Position numbers and translations under genes: made by a program. DNA of 64,000 bases from Marinobacter confluentis (lineage in GTDB: Bacteria; Pseudomonadota; Gammaproteobacteria; Pseudomonadales; Oleiphilaceae), in NCBI RefSeq assembly GCF_004785685.1, contig NZ_SRPF01000003.1, forward strand, positions 124,001 through 188,000, given 5' to 3'. Position 1 is the first letter of the stretch. The number at the start of each line of letters is the position of its first letter. The notes under the pieces were generated by a model. That model did not search any database. It saw only the letters and a program-made list of their open reading frames with translations, and was not told the DNA's origin. This document shows positions 1-8,601 of this stretch, one piece after another.

Positions 1-2
1 GC

Positions 3-866
3 GTAAACCAGATCTACCGCAACGGCACCGAAGAGCAGAAACGCAAATACCTGCCGAAACTGATCAGTGGCGAACACGTAGGCGCCCTGGCCATGTCCGA
101 ACCGAACGCTGGGTCCGACGTTATCTCCATGAAGCTCAGCGCCAAAGACGGCGGCGATCACTACGTCCTCAACGGCACCAAAATGTGGATCACCAACGGC
201 CCCGACGCCAGCACCTACGTGATCTACGCCAAGACCGACGTGCACGCCGGTTCCAAAGGCGTCACCGCCTTCATCGTGGAACGGGATTACCCGGGCTTCA
301 GCCGCCACCAAAAGCTGGACAAACTCGGCATGCGCGGCTCCAACACCTGCGAGCTGGTGTTCGAAGACTGCAAGGTACCCAAAGAGAACGTCCTTGGTGG
401 TGAAGGCAATGGCGCCAGGGTCCTGATGAGCGGCCTGGACTACGAGCGCCTGGTGCTGGCCGGCGGCCCGCTGGGCATCATGCAGGCCGCCATGGACGTG
501 ACCGTGCCTTACATCCGCGAACGCAAGCAGTTCGGCCAGGCCATCGGCGAATTCGAGCTGGTACAGGGCAAAGTCGCTGACATGTACACCTGGATGAACA
601 CCGCCAAGTCCTACGTTTACATGGTTGCCATGTCCGCCGACCGCGGCGAAACCACCCGTAAGGACGCCGCCGGGGCGATTCTGTACTCCGCCGAAATGGC
701 CACCAAACTGGCGTTGGATGCTATCCAGTTGCTGGGCGGCAACGGCTACATCAACGAGTATCCTACTGGTCGCTTACTTCGTGATGCCAAGCTTTATGAG
801 ATCGGCGCCGGTACTTCTGAGATTCGGCGGATGCTTATTGGTCGGGAGTTGTATTTGAACAATTAG
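3..866 (+). CDS. liuA: Isovaleryl-CoA dehydrogenase, 5' end outside window
   Basis: FAD-dependent acyl-CoA dehydrogenase that oxidises isovaleryl-CoA to 3-methylcrotonyl-CoA, the first committed step of the leucine pathway. The frame is open from base 3, so the N-terminus lies upstream of the window. Acyl-CoA dehydrogenase signatures are present: [16 protein letters not shown], and a C-terminal [12 protein letters not shown] followed by [10 protein letters not shown]. Two points favour isovaleryl-CoA as substrate: the [14 protein letters not shown] segment carries the Glu that is the catalytic base in isovaleryl-CoA dehydrogenases, and the C-terminal site where other family members have EGT reads GAGT. 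It heads the liuABCDE order seen downstream, although a 331-base gap with two palindromic repeats separates it from liuB. High confidence from both sequence and context. Confidence 0.93.
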   Translation, partial: VNQIYRNGTEEQKRKYLPKLISGEHVGALAMSEPNAGSDVISMKLSAKDGGDHYVLNGTKMWITNGPDASTYVIYAKTDVHAGSKGVTAFIVERDYPGFSRHQKLDKLGMRGSNTCELVFEDCKVPKENVLGGEGNGARVLMSGLDYERLVLAGGPLGIMQAAMDVTVPYIRERKQFGQAIGEFELVQGKVADMYTWMNTAKSYVYMVAMSADRGETTRKDAAGAILYSAEMATKLALDAIQLLGGNGYINEYPTGRLLRDAKLYEIGAGTSEIRRMLIGRELYLNN

Positions 867-880
867 GCATTGGGGGGAGG

Positions 881-988
881 CGGACGATGTGATGGGCTTC
901 CCAGGAACCGCTACAAGCACATCCATGTGCGCTTGGCGTAGGCCATCCATGGCCTACGACATTCCTGGAAAGACCATCACACCGTCCG
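881..988. repeat. Palindromic intergenic element, copy A
   Basis: Element with long outer inverted arms and inner hairpins. Arms 881-907 and 962-988 are complementary over 27 bases with 3 mismatches. Inside are two smaller palindromes: 917-930 (GCACAT CC ATGTGC) and 938-957 (GTAGGCCATCCATGGCCTAC). Bases 903-967 match copy B (1077-1141) in inverted orientation at 57 of 65 positions. The element has no coding potential of its own. It lies between liuA and liuB, so a liu transcript would carry it. The function is unknown; a structured mRNA segment, a processing or partial termination site, or a mobile palindromic repeat are all possible. Confidence 0.85.
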
Positions 989-1059
989 CTTCGAGCAACG
1001 TGCCTTCATTCCGTCAAACAGAAGCACGGGGCGGGCCGGCACAAAGATTGACGAGGGGA

Positions 1060-1159
1060 TGTTGGAAGGGTTTGTTCAGGAATGTCTTCGGCCAAGGATG
1101 GCCGAAGACAAGCGCACATGGATGTGCTCGTAGCGTTTCCTGAACAAACCCTTCCAACA
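1060..1159. repeat. Palindromic intergenic element, copy B (inverted relative to A)
   Basis: Outer arms 1060-1082 and 1137-1159 are perfect inverted repeats of 23 bases. Inner hairpins are 1084-1093/1100-1109 (GTCTTCGGCC with loop AAGGAT) and 1114-1119/1122-1127 (GCACAT/ATGTGC). Relative to copy A, two stem positions change together: A-T to C-G and G-C to T-A in the GGCCATCC hairpin. This is compensatory change. A and B lie 71 bases apart head to head and could also pair with each other into one long stem. It ends 38 bases before the liuB start. Confidence 0.87.
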
Positions 1160-1197
1160 GCCCCGACACTCCAAAATCCAGAGCAGCGGACTCAAAA

Positions 1198-2805
1198 ATG
1201 ACCGTACTCCAGAGCAAGATCAATCCCCGGGACCCGGAATTCCAAGCCAAACACACGGCCATGGCAGCAGCAGTCGCGGACTTGAACGATAAGGTTGCCA
1301 CCATTCAACAGGGCGGCGGCCCCAGCTATCAGGAACGCCACATTGAACGGGGCAAAATGCTCCCACGGGACCGCATTGACTACCTGCTGGATGACGGCTC
1401 GCCGTTTCTGGAAATCGGCCAACTGGCCGCCTACAACGTCTACGGCGAAGACGTCCCCGCCGCCGGCACCATCGCCGGCATTGGCCGGGTCAACGGCGCC
1501 GAGTGCATGATTATTGCCAACGACGCCACCGTCAAAGGCGGCAGCTACTACCCGCTGACGGTGAAAAAACACCTTCGCGCCCAGGAAATCGCCCTGGAAA
1601 ACCGCCTGCCCTGCATCTACCTGGTGGACTCCGGCGGCGCCAATCTGCCCCGGCAGGACGAGGTCTTCCCGGACAAGGAACACTTTGGCCGCATCTTCTA
1701 CAATCAGGCCCGCATGTCCGCCGACGACATCCCCCAGATCGCCGTGGTGATGGGGCTTTGTACCGCCGGTGGCGCCTATGTACCGGCCATGGCGGATGAA
1801 TCCATCATCGTTCGCAACCAGGGCACCATCTTTCTGGCGGGGCCGCCGCTGGTTAAAGCCGCCACCGGCGAAGTCGTCTCGGCCGAGGACCTGGGCGGTG
1901 CCGATGTCCACTGCAAAACCTCCGGCGTGGCCGACCACTACGCCGAAAACGACGCCCACGCCCTGGACATCGCCCGCCGCTGCATCGGCAATCTGAATCG
2001 CCGCAAACCTATGCCGGTGGAAGTGCGCGAACCCAAAGAACCGCTTTACAGCGCCGAAGAAATCTACGGCATCGTCGGCACCGATCTGCGCAAGCCGTTT
2101 GACGTTCGCGACGTCATCGCCCGCATGGTGGACGGCTCCGAATTTGACGAATTCAAACGCTACTACGGCCAGACCCTGGTCACCGGCTTTGCCCATATTC
2201 ACGGCTACCCGGTGGGCATCATTGCCAACAATGGCATTCTATTCAGCGAATCTGCCCTGAAAGGCGCACACTTCGTCGAGCTCTGCTGCCAGCGCAACAT
2301 TCCCCTGCTGTTCCTGCAGAACATCACCGGTTTTATGGTGGGCCAGCGGCACGAGGCCGAGGGCATTGCCAAACACGGCGCCAAGATGGTGATGGCGGTA
2401 GCCTGCGCCAACGTGCCGAAAATCACCGTGCTGATCGGCGGCAGCTTTGGCGCGGGCAATTACGGCATGTGCGGCCGCGCCTACAGCCCGGACTTTCTGT
2501 GGATGTGGCCCAACGCCCGTATCTCCGTCATGGGCGGCGAACAGGCCGCCGGGGTGATGGCTACCGTTAAACGGGAGGGCATGGAGCGCAAGGGTGAAAG
2601 CTGGAGCGACGGCGAAGAAGCCGAGTTCAAACAGCCGATCATCGACAAATACGAAGAACAGGGCCACCCCTACTACGCCAGCGCGCGGCTGTGGGACGAC
2701 GGCGTGATCGACCCGGCACAGACCCGACAGGTGGTTGCCCTGAGCCTGTCCGCCACCTTTAACCGACCCGCCCGGCCGACACGCTTCGGCGTGTTCCGGA
2801 TGTAA
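1198..2805 (+). CDS. liuB: 3-Methylcrotonyl-CoA carboxylase, carboxyltransferase (beta) subunit
   Basis: Transfers the carboxyl group from carboxybiotin on LiuD to 3-methylcrotonyl-CoA, giving 3-methylglutaconyl-CoA in leucine breakdown. The 535 residues match the usual length of this subunit. Both halves of the carboxyltransferase fold are visible: the N-terminal part with [19 protein letters not shown] and [14 protein letters not shown], and the C-terminal part with [11 protein letters not shown] and the glycine-rich [16 protein letters not shown]. The [16 protein letters not shown] segment near residue 440 is typical of biotin-dependent acyl-CoA carboxylases. The ATG has only a weak upstream ribosome site. 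liuC follows after 14 bases and liuD encodes the partner subunit. Confidence 0.95.
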   Translation: MTVLQSKINPRDPEFQAKHTAMAAAVADLNDKVATIQQGGGPSYQERHIERGKMLPRDRIDYLLDDGSPFLEIGQLAAYNVYGEDVPAAGTIAGIGRVNGAECMIIANDATVKGGSYYPLTVKKHLRAQEIALENRLPCIYLVDSGGANLPRQDEVFPDKEHFGRIFYNQARMSADDIPQIAVVMGLCTAGGAYVPAMADESIIVRNQGTIFLAGPPLVKAATGEVVSAEDLGGADVHCKTSGVADHYAENDAHALDIARRCIGNLNRRKPMPVEVREPKEPLYSAEEIYGIVGTDLRKPFDVRDVIARMVDGSEFDEFKRYYGQTLVTGFAHIHGYPVGIIANNGILFSESALKGAHFVELCCQRNIPLLFLQNITGFMVGQRHEAEGIAKHGAKMVMAVACANVPKITVLIGGSFGAGNYGMCGRAYSPDFLWMWPNARISVMGGEQAAGVMATVKREGMERKGESWSDGEEAEFKQPIIDKYEEQGHPYYASARLWDDGVIDPAQTRQVVALSLSATFNRPARPTRFGVFRM

Positions 2806-2819
2806 CCGAGGAGAACTTC

Positions 2820-3641
2820 ATGACCGATCAGACCCCCGCCGTGGTGCTGAACCAGCGCACCAGAGGCGTGACCGAAGTGGTCCTCAACTACCCGGAAAAG
2901 CGCAACGCCTTTGACGACCTGATCATCCGCCGGCTGATCGACGCCCTGGAACAGGTGGCCAGGGACGAGAACACCCGCGTGGTGATCGTACGTTCGGAGG
3001 GTAAGCACTTTTCCGCCGGCGCCGACCTGTCCTGGATGCGCCGGATGGCGGGCAACAGCCGGGAAGAAAACCTGGCGGACGCGCGCCAGCTGGCCCGCCT
3101 GATGTCCACCCTGAACCAGTTGCCCAAACCGGTCATCGGGCTGGTTCAGGGCGCGGCTTTTGGTGGTGCCGTGGGCCTGGCCGCCTGTTGCGACATGGTG
3201 CTGGCCACCGACAACGCCACCTTTTGCCTGAGCGAAGTGAAACTGGGCTTGATCCCCGCCACCATCAGCCCCTATGTGGTGCGCGCTATAGGCGAACGCC
3301 AGGCTCGCCGCTACTTCCTGACCGCGGAAGTCTTTACCGCCGCCAAGGCACAGGAACTGGGTCTGGTGCATATTCTCTGCGAGGACGCCGATGCCCTTCA
3401 GAGCCGCTGCGACGAATTGATTGAACAGTTGATGATGAACGGCCCCTCGGCCCTTGCCGCTTCCAAGGAACTGATCTTTGCGGTGAGCCATCAGCCCATT
3501 ACCCCCGAGCTGATTGAAGATACCTCCAAGCGCATCGCCAGTATCCGCGTCAGCGATGAAGGCCAGGAAGGCCTGAACGCCTTTCTGGAAAAACGGAATG
3601 CACGCTGGATGCCTGAGAGAGCGCCGGAGGACGAGGACTGA
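2820..3641 (+). CDS. liuC: Methylglutaconyl-CoA hydratase (crotonase family)
   Basis: Hydrates 3-methylglutaconyl-CoA to HMG-CoA between the LiuBD and LiuE steps. The 273-residue crotonase-fold protein shows the oxyanion-hole segment SAGADLSWM near residue 65 and the second glycine-rich loop GAAFGGAVGLAACCDM near residue 115, followed by SEVKLGLIPATISPYV. A strong ribosome site (GAGGAG, 2808-2813) supports the ATG at 2820. Its stop codon overlaps the liuD start by one base (TGATG), suggesting translational coupling. Enoyl-CoA hydratase on another substrate would be the alternative on sequence alone; operon position decides it. Confidence 0.92.
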   Translation: MTDQTPAVVLNQRTRGVTEVVLNYPEKRNAFDDLIIRRLIDALEQVARDENTRVVIVRSEGKHFSAGADLSWMRRMAGNSREENLADARQLARLMSTLNQLPKPVIGLVQGAAFGGAVGLAACCDMVLATDNATFCLSEVKLGLIPATISPYVVRAIGERQARRYFLTAEVFTAAKAQELGLVHILCEDADALQSRCDELIEQLMMNGPSALAASKELIFAVSHQPITPELIEDTSKRIASIRVSDEGQEGLNAFLEKRNARWMPERAPEDED

Positions 3642-5659
3642 TGTTTCGTAAGATTCTGATCGCCAACCGCGGTGAGATTGCCTGCCGCGTTATCCAGACC
3701 GCCCGTCAGATGGGCATCCGCTGCGTGGCCGTCTATTCCGACGCCGATGCCAACGCACGCCACGTAGCCCTGGCCGACGACGCCTTTCACATCGGCCCCG
3801 CCGCCAGTTCCGAAAGCTATCTGTGCGTTGACCGAATTATCGAGGTGGCCAGACAAAGCGGCGCCGAAGCCATTCACCCCGGCTACGGATTCCTGTCGGA
3901 AAACACCGGCTTCGCCGAAGCCAGCGAAGCCGCCGGCATCGTGTTTATCGGCCCGCCGTCTGCCGCCATCGCCGCCATGGGCTCCAAATCCGCCGCCAAG
4001 GCGATCATGGAAAAAGCCGGCGTGCCCCTGGTGCCCGGCTACCACGGCGATGACCAGTCCCCGGGCACCCTGCGCACCGAAGCCGAAAAATGCGGCTTCC
4101 CCCTGCTGCTGAAAGCGGTAGCCGGGGGCGGCGGCAAAGGCATGCGGGTGGTGAAATCCATTGACGAATTCGATGACGCCCTGGCCGCAGCAAAACGCGA
4201 GGCCCAGAACGCCTTTGGCAACCCCGACATGCTGATCGAACGCTACCTGACTCAGCCACGCCACGTGGAAATCCAGGTATTCTGCGACCGGCAGGGCCAG
4301 GGCATTTACCTGGCGGAGCGGGACTGCTCCGTCCAGCGCCGCCATCAGAAAGTGCTGGAAGAGGCCCCCGCGCCCGGCCTGCCGGAAGACACCCGCAAAG
4401 CCATGGGCGAAGCCGCCGTCCGCGCCGCCCAGGCCATTGATTATGTAGGCGCCGGCACCGTGGAATTCCTCTACGACGTGGACGGTTCCTTCTTCTTCAT
4501 GGAAATGAACACCCGCCTGCAGGTGGAACACCCGGTTACCGAAATGATCACCGGGCAGGACCTGGTGGCATGGCAGCTTAAAATTGCCAACGGCGAGCCG
4601 CTACCTCTGACCCAATCACAAGTACAGATTTATGGCCACGCTCTGGAAGTCCGGGTCTATGCCGAAGACCCGGACCACGACTTCCTACCCGCCACCGGCC
4701 GCCTTCGCTACCTGCGAACGCCTGAAGAAACGCCTCAGGTACGAATCGATACCGGCGTTCGCGAAGGCGACGACATCAGCGTCCACTACGATCCCATGAT
4801 TGCCAAGCTGGTGGTCTGGGCCGAAGACCGGCCCCAGGCCATCAACCGCCTGGTGACCGCGCTGGAGCAGTACCGGATTGCCGGGGTACGCAACAACCTG
4901 TCGTTCCTGCATGCCCTGGCCGATTCTAAGCCGTTCCGGGATGCCGAACTGACCACTGGATTTATCGAAGACCATCACCAACTGCTGTTTGGCGATCAGA
5001 CGCAGAACAGCGAGGAATCACTGGTGCTGGCCGCGACTTTTGTTATGGCCCACCGCCAAGCCCAGGCAACGCTCAGCAAGGACCCAACCGATCCCGACCC
5101 CTGGTCCCCCTTTGCCAAGCCGGGACACTGGCGGCTGAATGCGGTTAGCGCCGAAACCCTGAAACTGGCACTGAATGGCACCGTTCACGAACTGCAAGTG
5201 ACTACTCAGCCCCGGGGATACCGCGTCACCACGGCAGGCCGGAGCCATTGGGTGGAAGCCGACCTGTTGGATGACCGGCTGGACATCGTCATCGACGGCC
5301 ACCGCAGACAGCTGTTCGGCCAGATTCACGGCCAGGACATCACCCTGTTCGACCGGGGCAAAACCCTGCGCAGCACAATCCACCGGGAAACCTTTACCAG
5401 CGACGACCTGGCCACCGAAGGCAGCCTGGAAGCCCCAATGAACGGCGCCGTCATCGCCGTTCAGACCCGCAAGGGCGACCGCGTAACCGCCGGCCAGACC
5501 CTGGTGATTATGGAAGCCATGAAGATGGAACACGCCATCAAGGCCCCTGCCGACGGCATCGTCAGCGAGGTGTTCTACGCGGAGGGCGACCAGGTCGCCG
5601 AAGGCGCCGAACTGATCGCCATTGATGTGACCGACGATGTGACGGAAACGGAGACGTGA
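3641..5659 (+). CDS. liuD: 3-Methylcrotonyl-CoA carboxylase, biotin carboxylase/BCCP (alpha) subunit
   Basis: ATP-dependent carboxylation of biotin, the first half-reaction of methylcrotonyl-CoA carboxylase. The 672 residues divide into an N-terminal biotin carboxylase ([15 protein letters not shown] at the start, ATP-grasp loop AGGGGKGM near residue 165, [15 protein letters not shown] near residue 290) and a C-terminal biotin carrier domain. The biotinylation motif is [10 protein letters not shown] with Lys 628 as the acceptor. The linker between them is of the length expected for this family. It works with LiuB as a heteromeric complex in the cytoplasm. Overlaps liuC by one base, and its stop lies just before the liuE start. 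Confidence 0.95.
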   Translation: MFRKILIANRGEIACRVIQTARQMGIRCVAVYSDADANARHVALADDAFHIGPAASSESYLCVDRIIEVARQSGAEAIHPGYGFLSENTGFAEASEAAGIVFIGPPSAAIAAMGSKSAAKAIMEKAGVPLVPGYHGDDQSPGTLRTEAEKCGFPLLLKAVAGGGGKGMRVVKSIDEFDDALAAAKREAQNAFGNPDMLIERYLTQPRHVEIQVFCDRQGQGIYLAERDCSVQRRHQKVLEEAPAPGLPEDTRKAMGEAAVRAAQAIDYVGAGTVEFLYDVDGSFFFMEMNTRLQVEHPVTEMITGQDLVAWQLKIANGEPLPLTQSQVQIYGHALEVRVYAEDPDHDFLPATGRLRYLRTPEETPQVRIDTGVREGDDISVHYDPMIAKLVVWAEDRPQAINRLVTALEQYRIAGVRNNLSFLHALADSKPFRDAELTTGFIEDHHQLLFGDQTQNSEESLVLAATFVMAHRQAQATLSKDPTDPDPWSPFAKPGHWRLNAVSAETLKLALNGTVHELQVTTQPRGYRVTTAGRSHWVEADLLDDRLDIVIDGHRRQLFGQIHGQDITLFDRGKTLRSTIHRETFTSDDLATEGSLEAPMNGAVIAVQTRKGDRVTAGQTLVIMEAMKMEHAIKAPADGIVSEVFYAEGDQVAEGAELIAIDVTDDVTETET

Positions 5660-5661
5660 CC

Positions 5662-6576
5662 ATGAGCTTTCCCAAACAGGTTCGCCTGGCCGAAATGAGC
5701 CCCCGGGACGGCCTGCAGAACGAACCCGGCCCGGTGATCAGCACCACTCTGAAAACGGAACTGATTGAACGGCTGGCAGACTGCGGCCTGATCCACATCG
5801 AAGCCGCCAGCTTTGTGTCACCCAAATGGGTGCCCCAGATGGCCGATGCCGCCGAGGTAATGGCCGGTATCCGACGCAAGCCCGGCGTACGCTACACCGC
5901 CTTAACCCCCAACCTGAAAGGCTTCGAGAATGCGCTGGCCGCCGGGGTCAGCGAAGTGGCCGTGTTCGGCGCCGCCTCCGAAACCTTCAGCCAGAAAAAC
6001 ATAAACTGCTCCATCGCCGAAAGCCTGGAACGCTTCATGCCAGTGATGGAAGCGGCAAAACAGCACAAGATTCCAGTGCGGGGCTACGTCTCCACCGTCC
6101 TCGGCTGCCCCTACGAGGGCGACATAGCCCCGGCGCAAGTCGCAAACGTCGCCAAAGCCCTGGCCGACATGGGCTGCTACGAAATATCACTCGGCGACAC
6201 CATCGGCGTTGGCACCCCATTGAAAGCTAAACGCATGCTCGAGGCCGTTGCCGCCGAAGTCCCGGTAGAAAAACTGGCCGCGCACTTCCACGACACCTAC
6301 GGCCAGGCATTGGCAAACCTTTACGCGGTGCTGGAAGAAGGCATGTCGGTTATCGATTCCTCTGTTGCTGGCCTTGGCGGTTGTCCCTACGCCAACGGCG
6401 CATCCGGCAATGTCGCCACCGAAGATGTGCTGTATCTGTTGGAAGGATTGGGCATCGAAACCGGGGTCGACCTGAAAAAGCTGATTGCGACCGGGGCCTG
6501 GATTAGCAAAAAGCTGGGGCGGACGAATGGGTCCAAAGTTGGCCAGGCGTTAGGCCAGCGAACGGGTGCTGCCTAA
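5662..6576 (+). CDS. liuE: Hydroxymethylglutaryl-CoA lyase
   Basis: Cleaves HMG-CoA to acetyl-CoA and acetoacetate, ending the leucine pathway. The HMGL-like TIM-barrel signature is clear: [13 protein letters not shown] near the N-terminus, [12 protein letters not shown] for metal binding, and [16 protein letters not shown] with the catalytic Cys at residue 241. I place the start at ATG 5662 instead of the in-frame GTG at 5656, because GGAG at 5650-5653 is 8 bases from the ATG but only 2 from the GTG. The resulting 304-residue protein fits the family. It is the last liu gene; no convincing terminator hairpin follows. Confidence 0.94.
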   Translation: MSFPKQVRLAEMSPRDGLQNEPGPVISTTLKTELIERLADCGLIHIEAASFVSPKWVPQMADAAEVMAGIRRKPGVRYTALTPNLKGFENALAAGVSEVAVFGAASETFSQKNINCSIAESLERFMPVMEAAKQHKIPVRGYVSTVLGCPYEGDIAPAQVANVAKALADMGCYEISLGDTIGVGTPLKAKRMLEAVAAEVPVEKLAAHFHDTYGQALANLYAVLEEGMSVIDSSVAGLGGCPYANGASGNVATEDVLYLLEGLGIETGVDLKKLIATGAWISKKLGRTNGSKVGQALGQRTGAA

Positions 6577-6654
6577 CGGCAAGCATCCAGACGGTCCCGC
6601 TCGGTCCATGGAGACTAACGCTAACCTAAAGACAGGAAACTAGAGGGAAGAATA

Positions 6655-7062
6655 GTGGAATATCTTATCGGAGCTACTCTCGGCGTGGCGATTGGCGGAG
6701 CGGCAACATTAACCGGCTTCGACCGCGATAGATCTTTTTACCCTACTGTACTGATCGTCATTGCGACCTACTACATTCTTTTTGCCTTGATGGGTGATTC
6801 ATACGAAGGCCTATTAATTGAGCTGTTGGTCGCTGCAGGATTTTTCCTTTCCGCTATGCTGGGGTTTCATAAAGGTCTCTGGATTATCGCAGTTGCTCTG
6901 ATTGCGCACGGAATTTTTGATTTTTACCACCACGCCTTCATAGATAATTCAGCAGTACCAGACTGGTGGCCGGGCTTTTGCCTGGCGATCGACGTGACGC
7001 TTGGCATCTGGTTGGCCGGAATACTGTGGACGCGTTCAAACCAGGCGGAGGTTAAATCATGA
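6655..7062 (+). CDS. Small integral membrane protein, function unknown
   Basis: 135 residues, almost entirely hydrophobic, with about four membrane segments (roughly 1-20, 28-46, 52-85 and 105-127). I do not recognise the family. A histidine-containing stretch AHGIFDFYHHAF near residues 82-93 is the only polar feature inside the membrane part and might bind a ligand or metal. The start is GTG at 6655 behind GAGGGAAG. Base composition is lower in GC than the neighbouring operons (88 of 180 bases in 6661-6840 by hand count), which with the broken regulator next door suggests acquired or decaying DNA. Overlaps the AraC remnant by ATGA. Confidence 0.75.
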   Translation: MEYLIGATLGVAIGGAATLTGFDRDRSFYPTVLIVIATYYILFALMGDSYEGLLIELLVAAGFFLSAMLGFHKGLWIIAVALIAHGIFDFYHHAFIDNSAVPDWWPGFCLAIDVTLGIWLAGILWTRSNQAEVKS

Positions 7063-7548
7063 CGACTGCATCCAAACCCGTCTTCTGGCGCGATTCGCGC
7101 ATGCCGCATGTGGAACTCAGAGTGGTCGCTGGGTGCTATTACGGAAGGCAAGAGCACTTTTCATTATCGTGACGACGAATATATGGTGGCTGCCGGCGAT
7201 CTTGTGCTTGTGAACCCGGAATGGGTACATGCGTGTAACCCCATCGACAACCAGCCATGGGCTTACCTCATGATGTATATCGATACCACCTGGCTAACCA
7301 ATCTGAGGTACCAGTCGGGATTGCTTCTCGCGCCCCGCTGGCAGGACCTATCGACCGCCATCCTTTCGGATCCTGCCTGGTATGAGAGATATTGCCGTGT
7401 TGCAGTTTGCCTGCTGGACTCTCAACGTGATCTGCTGGAGGTTGTAACAAGACTGATTCGCTACGCCATTTTCGTATGCGCCCTTTTGATTATTTCGGGA
7501 ACAAGCGACGGCCTACCCCGATCGATCACCGGGGCAAGCACCCAATGA
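7059..7548 (+). pseudogene. AraC-family regulator remnant (cupin-like sensor part only)
   Basis: Two frames together resemble the N-terminal sensor half of an AraC-type regulator. Frame one, from ATG 7059, reads MTTASKPVFWRDSRMPHVEL and then hits a stop. The continuation is in another frame from about 7116: EWSLGAITEGKSTFHYRDDE, then AAGDLVLVNPEWVHACNP and QPWAYLMMYIDTTWL. The expected block between HVEL and EWSLGAI, about 15 residues, is missing, so a small deletion also shifted the frame. The reading then degenerates near 7450 and stops at 7548 with no trace of the two helix-turn-helix motifs. A functional DNA-binding protein is not possible from this sequence. The next gene starts inside the stop (ATGA). 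Confidence 0.8.
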
Positions 7549-8258
7549 GAGTAGCCCTGCTAATCATCACAGCATTCTGGCTCCTTCCAGCTTCCTCCCA
7601 AACACTCAAGATTATGGGTTCGGACGAGGGCTTTCTGCCGTTTTATTACGGTAACAGCCTTAACAAAGGCATTTTGGTCGAGGTGATGGATGAGTTCACT
7701 CAGAAGACCGGTATTCCAACCGACTTCCTTCCAACGCCACGCAAACGTCAGACCTGGGCCCTGGAAACAGGACGAGCCAACGCGGTTTTCGCCAACCCGC
7801 GGTGGATGCCGCTGCCGGACCGAATGCAGGCCGTCGGTCCGGTGTTGACCTGGCGTGACCGTGTGTTCGCGCAATCTGACCGACAACCGGACTCATTCGA
7901 TGACCTTCAGGGCAGCATCTGTCTGCGTCGATGGTTTGTCTACAGTGATCGACTCGAGCATCGGGTCGGTACAGACCTGGTCCGCCATGACGGGTACGAT
8001 GCCGAGCAGATGCTGGGCATGTTTTTGAACAAACGGTGCGATTACATTGTGATGAAAGAAATGGAGTTCCGGTTTCTGGCACGGCTGTTGAAGGTCGATC
8101 CGGAGCGTTACAGCACGGAGTTGATCGATGCAGAATGGCCGGTCTATCTGGGTATCCTCAAAACCGAGGCGGCTCTGATCAAAGCGGCTGAAGCTTTTTT
8201 CGCTACCCACATCGTTGACGCGGGGGCCATGCTACCCGGACTACCCCCGCCGGACTAA
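7545..8258 (+). CDS. Periplasmic solute-binding-like protein (SBP_bac_3 type), orphan
   Basis: 237 residues from ATG 7545, chosen because a signal peptide begins there (MRVALLIITAFWLLPASSQ); the frame is open further upstream but that part is not protein-like. The mature part resembles amino-acid-type periplasmic binding proteins: a KIMGSDEGFLPFYY opening, GILVEVMDEFTQKTGI, and a central hinge region with a conserved-looking RKRQTWALETGRANAVFANP. No ABC permease or ATPase gene is adjacent, so transport is not supported by context; sensing or an accessory role is possible. It overlaps the AraC remnant by four bases. Family assignment moderate, role unknown. Confidence 0.7.
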   Translation: MRVALLIITAFWLLPASSQTLKIMGSDEGFLPFYYGNSLNKGILVEVMDEFTQKTGIPTDFLPTPRKRQTWALETGRANAVFANPRWMPLPDRMQAVGPVLTWRDRVFAQSDRQPDSFDDLQGSICLRRWFVYSDRLEHRVGTDLVRHDGYDAEQMLGMFLNKRCDYIVMKEMEFRFLARLLKVDPERYSTELIDAEWPVYLGILKTEAALIKAAEAFFATHIVDAGAMLPGLPPPD

Positions 8259-8378
8259 CCAGCCCGGTCCATGCGAAGTGAACCCCACCCGTGATTCATT
8301 CCAACAATTTGTTGCGATTTGGCGTATCATAGGAGGTTGACTCTGGCAAGTAGGCCAGCAGCTAAACCGGAGAGCATC

Positions 8379-8540
8379 ATGAGCAAGAAACCCGCCAAAG
8401 AAACCATCACCAGAGCCCAGATTGAAGAGCAGACAGCTGCTTTCCTGAAATCCGGCGGTTCTGTGGAGTATGTGGGAAAAGGCAAGAGTGGGCAGTTCGC
8501 CGCTACTGGTCCGAAGCAGGTCAACGCCAAAGGCAGCTAA
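8379..8540 (+). CDS. Small 53-residue basic protein, unknown function
   Basis: Short, lysine-rich, glycine-containing protein starting at ATG 8379, preceded by CGGAGAG at 8368-8374. An upstream in-frame start at 8319 would add 20 residues but has no ribosome site. The recognisable core is TAAFLKSGGSVEYVGKGKSG, which has the look of a small DNA- or RNA-polymerase-associated regulator: the FLxxGGxV pattern is also, as far as I recall, seen in Pseudomonas SutA, but the rest does not match and I do not assign it. No signal peptide or membrane segment. Free-standing monocistronic gene followed by a hairpin. Confidence 0.6.
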   Translation: MSKKPAKETITRAQIEEQTAAFLKSGGSVEYVGKGKSGQFAATGPKQVNAKGS

Positions 8541-8547
8541 TCTGACA

Positions 8548-8579
8548 CCTGCCCCTCATGCCATGGCAGCAGGGGCAGG
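8548..8579. terminator. Hairpin between convergent genes, possible terminator
   Basis: Perfect 9-base stem CCTGCCCCT/AGGGGCAGG (8548-8556, 8571-8579) with a loop holding the smaller palindrome GCCATGGC. It sits between the small-protein stop at 8540 and the converging lipoprotein stop at 8602. A short T-run on the plus strand begins only about 19 bases later, so this is not a textbook intrinsic terminator for either strand. Confidence 0.4.
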
Positions 8580-8601
8580 GCCAGCTAAGTTCGGGTCCTT
8601 T

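Noticed and set aside
881..1159. Reading the palindromic pair as integron attC sites, an insertion sequence or a CRISPR array
   Set aside because: No integrase or transposase nearby, no attC core sites at the arm ends, and no regularly spaced direct repeats.
1192..2202. Long open frame antisense to liuB
   Set aside because: Glycine/alanine/valine-rich, no protein family; liuB is certain.
5656..5661. GTG start for liuE at 5656
   Set aside because: Only 2 bases from the GGAG ribosome site; ATG 5662 is at proper distance.
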